DNA of 5,302 nucleotides, taken from NCBI GenBank assembly GCA_905199755.1, contig CAJKHT010000120.1:1-5302 (forward strand), in the 5' to 3' direction. Made by a program: the position numbers and the translations under genes. Below, piece after piece: positions 1-5,302 of the stretch; the first letter of the stretch is position 1; every line of letters begins with the position of its first letter. Source of the stretch: an uncultured Eubacteriales bacterium (GTDB lineage Bacteria; Bacillota; Clostridia; UBA1381). The notes beneath the pieces are model-generated. The model saw only the letters and a program-made list of their open reading frames with translations. It ran no database searches and was not told the origin of the DNA.

Positions 1-619
1 TGCATTTTTTGCGATAGAGCGTTTCGGAAGTATTCTGGAAACTAAAATTGATCATGACGATAAAATGTCTGTCGCCGCGCTGAAAAATATACAGGAAATT
101 TCGCACAGCTCATTTATAAATTCAAAAAAGATGATAGACAGTGTTATACTGACCTATGATTTCAGCAGTGAAAAGGTTAAGCTTAATCTGACCGAAATGC
201 TTGATGATTTGATTCTGCAATTCAACGGTGCGGAAAATCTTACGCTGCAAAAAGATTTTACCGATGAAAAAATATTTATAAACGGCAGCTATGCAAATCT
301 GCGTGAAGCATTCATGAATATCTTAAACAATGCCGTTGAGGCAACGGCGGAGGCGGAGAACCCTGCCGTGAAAATTTCACTTTTCACTGAGGGCAGCTCC
401 GCTGTTATAAATTTCCGCGATAACGGCTGCGGTATTAAAAAGAACGAAATTAAAAATATCTTCATACCCCTGTATTCAAGCAAAAACAGCTCCAATAATT
501 TCGGAATCGGTCTTTCAACCGCATTAAAAACCGTAAATTATCATTCGGGAACAATTTTGTGCAAGTCAAAGCCAGGCGAATACACGATTTTTCAGGTTAT
601 TCTTCCTTTGGTAAAATAA
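1..619 (+). CDS. Sensor histidine kinase, C-terminal part (5' end outside window)
   Basis: This is the last 205 codons of a histidine kinase. The frame is open from base 2 to the TAA at 617-619, so the gene starts before the window; the ATG at 65 is internal, not the start. The first ~75 residues look like the second helix of the dimerisation domain and the linker, ending in the stretch around KVKLNLTEMLDDL. The H-box with the phosphorylated histidine and any sensor domain must lie upstream. The HATPase_c domain follows: the N-box (EAFMNILNNAVEA, bases ~305-343), the G1 box DNGCGI (~419-436), the F-box region IFIPLYSSK, and the G2 box FGIGLS (~500-517). These bind ATP for autophosphorylation, and a response regulator partner would be expected upstream. 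It is not YesM-like as far as can be seen, but the visible part does not identify the signal. It converges on the GH3 gene with 7 bases between stop codons, and no intrinsic terminator is evident. Confidence 0.9.
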   Translation, partial: AFFAIERFGSILETKIDHDDKMSVAALKNIQEISHSSFINSKKMIDSVILTYDFSSEKVKLNLTEMLDDLILQFNGAENLTLQKDFTDEKIFINGSYANLREAFMNILNNAVEATAEAENPAVKISLFTEGSSAVINFRDNGCGIKKNEIKNIFIPLYSSKNSSNNFGIGLSTALKTVNYHSGTILCKSKPGEYTIFQVILPLVK

Positions 620-626
620 CAGTGAT

Positions 627-2888
627 TTATTCCCTTTCTGTTTGTGCAGCGGTATGTATTACCGTTCTTAGCGGCAGATTCGGATTTGAACCCACCATTA
701 TGCTGACGGGCGCTTCTTCAATTTCATATTTTTCACGGGCGGAATATATTTTTAATTCGTCATATCCCAGTTTGAAGCATACTGTTTTGGTTTCACCCGG
801 ATTAATATACAACTTTTCAAATCCCTTTAGCTCTTTACCTCTTCTGCGTATCGAGTTATCATATCCGTTTATATATAACTGAACAGTCTCATATCCGCCG
901 ACTTCCGATATATTTTTCACATCGGCATATACAAGAAATTCGTTCTTGCCTACATTCTCCGTTCTCAAATTGCCGTAACTGAATTTTGAATACGACAAGC
1001 CAAAGCCAAACTGATGCAGAATCCGCTGCGGATAATCCTTATATGAATTTGTGCAGCATTCATCAAATGCCGCATCCGGACTCCATACTCTGTTGTAATA
1101 TGCCGGAAGTGTATATTGCGAATACGGTATGGATACGGAAAGCTTACCCGACGGATTTACCTTTCCCGAGATTATATCCGCAATTGCGTCTCCCCCCTGC
1201 TGTCCCGGATACCATGCCAGCAATACCGCATCGCTCATTTTCTCCGCATCGGTGATTATGTACGGTCTGCCCTGAATCATAACCGAAATTATGGGCTTGT
1301 TCAGCTCGCGTATCATTTTTAAGAGCTTTAGCTGATTGCCTGCAAGACTTATGTCAGCCACATCCATTCCCTCGCCGCAATCAATAAATCCCTGTGAGGA
1401 AATCTGCGCTCCCGTGTTTTTATCAAATTCCGTTTTGGTTATTGCCCCTGCCGAGCTTCCGCCCATGACAAATATCACCGCATCGGCAGCTTTTGAGTTA
1501 TTTATTGCCTCTTCAAAATGTTCTTCACTGTTTTCAAAATCCCAGCCCTTTGAATACACAACAGAATCAAACTTATCGCATATTGCCTCAAGCAGGGTTT
1601 TACCCTCGCCTTTTTTGCGCAGTGATGTGTAACTTCCGAGAAGATAGTACAAATCATCTGCCGTAACACCGATAACCGAAAGCTTTGTTTCTTTTTTCAG
1701 CGGAAGTATGCCGTTATTTTTCGTCATTACCACGCTCTCGCATGCCGCTTTATAGGAAAGCTCTTTTTGTATTCCCGAAGCAAGAAAAGTCTCAAGCTCA
1801 TTATCCTCGCTGACAAACGGATTGTCAAACAACCCGATTTCAAACTTTTTCTTCAAAACTCTCATAACGGCATTATCAACGTACTCCTCATCAAGCTTTC
1901 CCTCTCTTACCGCCGTAATGAGATTCAAATACATACCGTTATCGGCAAGGCTTATATCAATTCCGGCTTTAAGCGCCTCGGAGCTTCCCTTTACAGGATT
2001 ATAGCGCATCTGGTTCACCATTCTTTCCACGCCCCAGCCGTCCGAAAGGATTATCCCGTCAAATCCCAACTCACCTCTTAAAACCTCATTAAGTAAATAT
2101 GAATTGACATGACACGGTATGGAATCCACCGTATTATATGCTGCCATAACAACATCCGCACCGGCATTTACGGCTTTTTCAACTACCGGTAAATGAATAT
2201 CATGAAGCTCACGCTTGCCGATATTGACTTCCGCCGTGTTAATTCCACCGAAACAGTCTCCCGTTGCACAGTAATGCTTGCAGCATACAAGCACATTTTC
2301 CTCTTTCAGTCCCTCAACACCGTTTTTCGCATATTCCGACGCAAGATACGGATCTTCCGAGAAAAATTCCTCGACTCTTCCCCATCTCGGATCTCTTGCC
2401 ATATCAAACATCGTAACAAAATCCATATGATTTCCCGACAGCTTTGTTTCTTTTCCGACTGTTTTCATTATTTCTTTATACAGTGCGGTATTAAAGGTAC
2501 AGCCCATTCCTATATTGGTCGGGAACATTTCGCTGCCCAATGCCTGCAAGCCGTGATTTGCCTCGACCTCTATAAGCACGGGGATTTGCAAACGGGTATT
2601 ATCCATAACATATTTCTGCAATTGATTTGCCACTCTTGCCCTATGCTTTGGTTCAATTCCGATTCCCCAGTCCTTTTTTGTCCATGCACACGAGCGCAAA
2701 ATATTGCTTATTGCCCCCATTGCTCCGTATTTTGCAATAAAGTCTTTAAAATCCTTTTCAAACTCAAATTCATCACCGCGGCGGTTATAACACCTGTATC
2801 CCGCAATGGTTTGAGATAACTGTGCAGCCTTTTCCTCCAAGGTCATTTTTTTAAGGATTTCTTTTGCAAACATCTCGCTCTTATCCAT
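627..2888 (-). CDS. Glycoside hydrolase family 3 (beta-glucosidase/beta-xylosidase type)
   Basis: A complete 753-residue GH3 enzyme, a usual length for the three-domain form, which removes non-reducing-end sugars from oligosaccharides with retention. There is no signal peptide, so it should act in the cytoplasm on imported sugars. Residues ~10-360 form the TIM barrel, with RDPRWGR and SEDPYL (165-182), KHYCATG (204-210) and GFDGIILSDGWG, where D283 is the expected nucleophile. Residues ~380-600 form the alpha/beta sandwich, with NNGILPL (391-397), GGSSAG (476-481) and GEGMD (505-509), where E506 is the likely acid/base. Residues ~650-735 form a fibronectin III-like domain (VQLYI, GKELKGFEKL, INPGET). 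The ATG at 2888 is chosen because a GGAGG box lies 7 bases upstream. The gene has its own promoter. Substrate cannot be read from sequence: beta-glucosidase, beta-xylosidase and N-acetylhexosaminidase activities all occur in GH3. Confidence 0.95.
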   Translation of the reverse strand: MDKSEMFAKEILKKMTLEEKAAQLSQTIAGYRCYNRRGDEFEFEKDFKDFIAKYGAMGAISNILRSCAWTKKDWGIGIEPKHRARVANQLQKYVMDNTRLQIPVLIEVEANHGLQALGSEMFPTNIGMGCTFNTALYKEIMKTVGKETKLSGNHMDFVTMFDMARDPRWGRVEEFFSEDPYLASEYAKNGVEGLKEENVLVCCKHYCATGDCFGGINTAEVNIGKRELHDIHLPVVEKAVNAGADVVMAAYNTVDSIPCHVNSYLLNEVLRGELGFDGIILSDGWGVERMVNQMRYNPVKGSSEALKAGIDISLADNGMYLNLITAVREGKLDEEYVDNAVMRVLKKKFEIGLFDNPFVSEDNELETFLASGIQKELSYKAACESVVMTKNNGILPLKKETKLSVIGVTADDLYYLLGSYTSLRKKGEGKTLLEAICDKFDSVVYSKGWDFENSEEHFEEAINNSKAADAVIFVMGGSSAGAITKTEFDKNTGAQISSQGFIDCGEGMDVADISLAGNQLKLLKMIRELNKPIISVMIQGRPYIITDAEKMSDAVLLAWYPGQQGGDAIADIISGKVNPSGKLSVSIPYSQYTLPAYYNRVWSPDAAFDECCTNSYKDYPQRILHQFGFGLSYSKFSYGNLRTENVGKNEFLVYADVKNISEVGGYETVQLYINGYDNSIRRRGKELKGFEKLYINPGETKTVCFKLGYDELKIYSAREKYEIEEAPVSIMVGSNPNLPLRTVIHTAAQTERE

Positions 2889-2895
2889 TATATTT

Positions 2896-2900
2896 CCTCC
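2896..2900 (-). promoter_or_regulatory. Ribosome-binding site of the GH3 gene
   Basis: Read on the - strand this is GGAGG, within CGGAGGAA, 7 bases before the ATG at 2888. It is close to the ideal anti-16S sequence of Firmicutes and fixes the GH3 start codon. No comparable site precedes the first ATG of either MATE fragment. Confidence 0.85.
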
Positions 2901-2922
2901 GTTACGCTTTAAATTGATTTAT

Positions 2923-2951
2923 ATTATAGCATAACATATTTCGGCGGTCAA
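2923..2951 (-). promoter_or_regulatory. Strong SigA/sigma-70 promoter of the GH3 gene, extended -10
   Basis: On the - strand a -35 box TTGACC (2951-2946) is followed by a 17-base spacer and a perfect TATAAT (2928-2923). TG sits one base before the -10 box, giving the extended form TGCTATAAT. Transcription should start near 2916, leaving a leader of about 28 bases that holds only the ribosome-binding site, so there is no room for a riboswitch. The GH3 gene can therefore be transcribed independently of the broken genes upstream. Such a near-consensus promoter on a sugar-degradation gene usually works under a repressor, but no operator is clearly recognisable. The call rests on sequence match only. 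Confidence 0.8.
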
Positions 2952-2969
2952 CAGCCAAAATTTAATTTG

Positions 2970-2992
2970 AAATGTCATTTTTAATGATATTT
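2970..2992. repeat. AT-rich inverted repeat upstream of the GH3 promoter
   Basis: Two 10-base arms, AAATGTCATT and AATGATATTT, flank a TTT centre and match at all but one position (2974/2988). The repeat lies about 20 bases upstream of the -35 box. A second, weaker dyad (CAAA...TTTG, 2956-2969) abuts the promoter. These could be binding sites for a dimeric regulator, or a weak hairpin. The sequence is very AT-rich, so chance symmetry is quite possible. Confidence 0.3.
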
Positions 2993-3068
2993 ACACATTA
3001 TTCCATTATTAGAGATTTTGTGGTGTGTATTTAAAGTCGACGACATGGCGGTACTGTGTTTTTACGCA

Positions 3069-4076
3069 TTAAGCACGCAGTTCTTTATATGTATGCCTGA
3101 TTATAATTGCGGCTATAACAAATGTAAGTATATCGGATAACGGCATGGAATAGAGTACCCCGTCAAGTCCGAAGAAAACGGGCAGCAAAACTGCAAATCC
3201 AACACCAAATACTATTTCACGCACCATGGAAAGCATAGTTGACGTTGCCGCCTTTCCCATAGCTTGCAGAAAAATAAATGTTGCTTTATTTACACAGGCA
3301 AAAATCATCATACACAGGTATATTCTAAACGCTCTTACGGCAAAATCGGTATAATATACACTTTCATTTGCGGCTCCGAAGATTTGAATAAGACCGCCGG
3401 GGAACAGTTCAACAATTATAAGAGCGGCTGCACCGACAGCGGCTTCGGCAGCAAGTAATTTGGTGAACAGTTCTTTTACTCTGTTTTTAAGTCCTGCCCC
3501 TATATTGAAGCCGACGATCGGAATACATCCTGCTGCCATGCCGACAGCAATCGAAATAACAATCCGGAAAAATTTCATTACAATTCCCACAACCGCCATT
3601 GGAATTTGAGCATATTGAGTTTGCCCGAAAATTTCGTCCGCAGCTCCGTATTTTCTTATCATATTATTGATTGCAGCCATAGCGGCAACAAGCGATATTT
3701 GCGAAAGAAAGCTGCATATGCCGAGTACAAGTGTTCTGTGTACTATTTTGGATTTGAGTTTAAAATCGCTTTTCTTTATCTTTACTGCTTTTGTGTGGCA
3801 GAGATACCATATTGCAAGCACGGCGGTTGCTATTTGTCCGATAACGGTTGCAGCGGCAGCTCCCATCATACCCCACTTGAAAACAAATATAAATATCGGA
3901 TCAAGTATGATATTTATAACCGCACCCAAAAGTGTTGAAATCATTGCAAATTTGGGGTTTCCGTCTGCCCGTATAATCGGATTCATAGCCTGCCCGAACA
4001 TATAGAACGGGACACCGACGGAAATCCAAAAGAAATATTCTTTTGAATGTCTGAAAGTTTCTTCATTATAATACTT
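3069..4076 (-). pseudogene. MATE-family efflux transporter, N-terminally truncated (copy 1)
   Basis: MATE proteins are ~450-residue, 12-helix drug or metabolite antiporters driven by Na+ or H+. Only the last ~335 codons are here. The frame opens after an in-frame TAA (4077-4079) and shows MATE-like sequence at once (NEETFRHSKEYFFW, then VPFYMFGQ). The first ATG, at 4001, lies inside conserved sequence and has no Shine-Dalgarno. From that Met (310 residues) the family marks are RADGNPKFAM (11-20), NIILDPIFIF (30-39), GAAAATVIGQ (47-56), GMAAGCIPIVGFNIGA (154-169) and FLQAMGKA (244-251). About eight hydrophobic segments remain. Roughly the first three or four helices of the N-lobe are missing, so transport is unlikely. 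No stops or frameshifts interrupt the rest, so the loss is recent or artificial. It lies 16 bases after the stop of MATE copy 2, and the natural C terminus (HTYKELRA) is intact. MATE family is sure; substrate is unknown. Confidence 0.8.
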
Positions 4077-4084
4077 TTATTATA
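4067..4084. repeat. Perfect 7-base inverted repeat at the junction of the two MATE fragments
   Basis: TATAATA and TATTATA are exact reverse complements separated by CTTT. The repeat lies between the stop codon of MATE copy 2 (4093) and the first clearly MATE-like codons of copy 1, and it covers the in-frame TAA that closes copy 1's frame. On the - strand it also contains TATAAT-like boxes, but no matching -35 is evident, so I do not call a promoter. Confidence 0.4.
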
Positions 4085-4092
4085 CCCGCTTC

Positions 4093-4980
4093 TCACCGAT
4101 ATATCAATTTACTCGTTCTGCTCAGTACAATGGCGGCAGCCAGCGTTAAGCTTTCCGTCACAAAAGGTGCGATCCAGATTGCCTCTGTTCCGAAAATCAG
4201 CGGAAGACAGAATATCATCAATGCTTTGACCGCAACGCCGCGGCTTACGGCAACGACATCAGCAGTGCCTGTTCTTTTTGTAGCAAAGAAGTATGCTGTA
4301 TAAATCAGATTCAGCGCCATAGGAATAAATAACAGTGCAAACAGTGGCAAAGCCGCCGACGCCGCACCAATCAGCTCCGGCTCTTTGTTAAAAATACGTA
4401 TAACAGGCACATCAAAGAAAAACAGTCCGCCGTAGACCAGTACCGAAAGCACTATGTTGATGATAAGTCCGCTGCGAAAATATCGGTTCATTTCTTCGGT
4501 GTCTTTTCCGCCGTAGCACTGTCCCCATAACGGCTGCAATCCCTGCGCTACGCCGGAAAAAATGGCATTGGCAAGAGAATAGATAAAGCTCAGCACGCTG
4601 AAGGTCGATACGCCGATATCTCCAACCAGCCGTGCCAGCATGAGGTTATAGCACAGCGCTGTGACGGGCGTGGTAAGCTGAGTAACTGCCTCCGGCACAC
4701 CTCTCTTGCAAACTTTTGCCACAAGTGCGCTGTTCATCTTGAACGGTTTCATTCGCAAATCGACTTTTCTTCTCAAAAAATGAGTGAGCAAAACAAGCAC
4801 TGTCAGCACCTGTCCCAGCCCGGAAGCAATGGCTGCGCCGATAATACCCATTTGAAACGGAAAAATAAACAGCCAGTCAAGAAAGATATTTGCGACTGCA
4901 CCTGTACACATTCCGACAAAAGAAAGCGTGGGTGAGCCATCATTGCGGACGAATACGGACAGGCAGCTTCCCATAAGCAT
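4093..4980 (-). pseudogene. MATE-family efflux transporter, N-terminally truncated (copy 2)
   Basis: A second MATE protein, of a subgroup clearly different from copy 1. From the first in-frame ATG it has 295 residues with FVRNDGSP (10-17), GAVANIFLDWLFIF (27-40), GIIGAAIASGLGQ (45-57), GVAQGLQPLWGQCYGGKD (143-160), YFFATKRTGTADV (230-242) and a natural-looking C terminus. About eight hydrophobic segments can be seen. A full MATE would have ~140 more residues before this point. Upstream in frame only SQYP is plausibly MATE-like before the frame closes at TGA (5005-5007), and those bases belong to the permease fragment in another frame. There is no Shine-Dalgarno before 4980. It is therefore probably a truncated, non-functional gene, though the surviving frame is intact. 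Several sampled 60-base lines here are 55-58% GC, higher than sampled lines of copy 1, hinting at a different origin. Confidence 0.8.
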
Positions 4981-5218
4981 CGGGTATTGACTTAAAATAC
5001 GTTCTCAGCAGAATAAAATTATATGTATTCACAGCAAACCCGATGATAATTCCAAGTCTGCTGTCAAGCAAATTCAGATCCTTAAAGTTAAGATACATAG
5101 GAACCATTCCTGCTGCAAACCACATTGTAAACACCACAATCAAATTTAATGCTCTGTTTCCTACAAGACGGTTTTTGCTGAGAGGATACGCCCCAAGTAT
5201 TGTTAACGCCATACTCAC
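4940..5218 (-). pseudogene. Carbohydrate ABC-transporter permease (LplC/YtcP-like), internal fragment
   Basis: Only about 85 residues of a ~290-residue sugar ABC permease (MalG-type, inner membrane) are present. The recognisable part begins at IGTAVSMALT (~5230), runs through ILGAYPLSKNRL, FTMWFAAGMVPMYLNFKDLNLLDSR and NFILLRTYFKSIPDA, and ends near 4976. This is roughly residues 90-180 of the family and contains two to three hydrophobic segments. Homology stops just before the EAA loop (EAAxIDG) that docks the ATPase. The last ~11 residues (YGKLPVRIRPQ) are out-of-frame translation of the MATE copy 2 sequence. Upstream the frame closes at a TGA (5234-5236), so the N terminus is missing too. 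The GTG at 5218 lies inside conserved sequence and is not a real start. The fragment cannot make a working permease. Its presence suggests an oligosaccharide uptake operon once lay near the GH3 gene. Confidence 0.8.
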
Positions 5219-5233
5219 TGCCGTACCTATCTT

Positions 5234-5245
5234 TCATAATTATGA
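5234..5245. repeat. Perfect 12-base palindrome at the upstream edge of the permease fragment
   Basis: TCATAATTATGA reads the same on both strands. It sits exactly where permease-like coding sequence ends and contains the TGA that closes the frame. A 12-base palindrome is expected about once by chance in a window of this length, so function is uncertain. Confidence 0.35.
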
Positions 5246-5302
5246 CCATTCCTTTCCGCTACGCTACAAGGCACAAAAAGATTATGAAAATGCATTTTTG
5301 CG

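Larger units (their letters stand above)
2889..3068. other. 180-base intergenic region between GH3 and the MATE fragment
   Basis: Besides the GH3 leader, promoter and inverted repeat, I see no gene here. After the stop codon of the MATE fragment (3069-3071, - strand) there is no GC-rich hairpin followed by a T run, so no intrinsic terminator can be called. Any transcript from the right could read through into GH3. Confidence 0.6.

Noticed and set aside
2193..2819. A 208-codon open frame on the + strand inside the GH3 gene, and several shorter ones at 559-882, 986-1632 and 1767-2081
   Set aside because: They lie antisense to a well-supported gene, have no recognisable domain and no convincing ribosome-binding site, and have the odd composition expected of reverse-complement frames.
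3000..3068. Possible intrinsic terminator after MATE copy 1
   Set aside because: Only short, weak pairings (around GTCGAC) can be drawn and no T run follows on the - strand.
3069..4001. Treating MATE copy 1 as an intact gene starting at the ATG at 4001
   Set aside because: MATE-like residues continue upstream of this ATG, no Shine-Dalgarno is present, and a full MATE needs ~140 more residues at the N terminus.
3606..4005. Open frames of 110-112 codons on the + strand across MATE copy 1
   Set aside because: They mirror conserved MATE coding sequence on the other strand and have no features of their own.
4940..5218. The permease fragment and MATE copy 2 as a deliberate overlapping or fused gene pair
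   Set aside because: The overlap exists only because permease translation runs on in the wrong frame. Both proteins are broken at the join, which fits a rearrangement rather than a designed overlap.
1..5302. Near-identical strings at both ends of the window (TGCA, a T run, GCG; 1-13 and 5291-5302), as if terminal repeats or a circular overlap
   Set aside because: The T runs differ in length (6 versus 5) and the match is only about 12 low-complexity bases. A true circular overlap would be longer and exact. Coincidence is the simplest explanation.
5242..5302. A + strand ATG frame running off the right end
   Set aside because: It has no ribosome-binding site and only about 20 codons with no recognisable sequence, so it is too little to support a gene.

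Overview
The window looks like a chromosomal stretch from a low-to-medium GC Firmicute, most likely a gut-type member of the Clostridia. This is an inference from the GGAGG ribosome-binding site, the SigA-type promoter, the LplC/YtcP-type sugar permease fragment and the style of the GH3 enzyme. I cannot name a species. I see no rRNA, tRNA, CRISPR array, transposase or phage gene.

Left part (1-2960). The 3' end of a sensor histidine kinase gene enters from the left on the + strand and stops at 619. Seven bases later, convergent to it, ends a complete cytoplasmic family 3 glycoside hydrolase gene (627-2888, - strand). It has a good ribosome-binding site and its own strong extended -10 promoter (2923-2951). 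This gene is the only complete, convincingly functional gene in the window.

Right part (3069-5302). Everything here is on the - strand and everything is broken. In transcription order there is an internal piece of a carbohydrate ABC-transporter permease (about 5227 to 4976). It runs out of frame into a MATE-family transporter that lacks its N-terminal third (4980 to 4093). Sixteen bases after that stop codon lies a second, clearly different MATE transporter that also lacks its N-terminal part (about 4076 to 3069). None of the three has a plausible start codon with a Shine-Dalgarno sequence. The remaining reading frames are clean, so the breaks are either recent deletions or artificial joins from sequence assembly.

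How it fits together. A GH3 enzyme beside a sugar ABC permease remnant and a sensor kinase suggests a former oligosaccharide uptake and degradation neighbourhood. Only the hydrolase keeps its own promoter and full length here. I found no convincing new biological system. The point most worth checking is the chain of truncated transporter genes and its three junctions.
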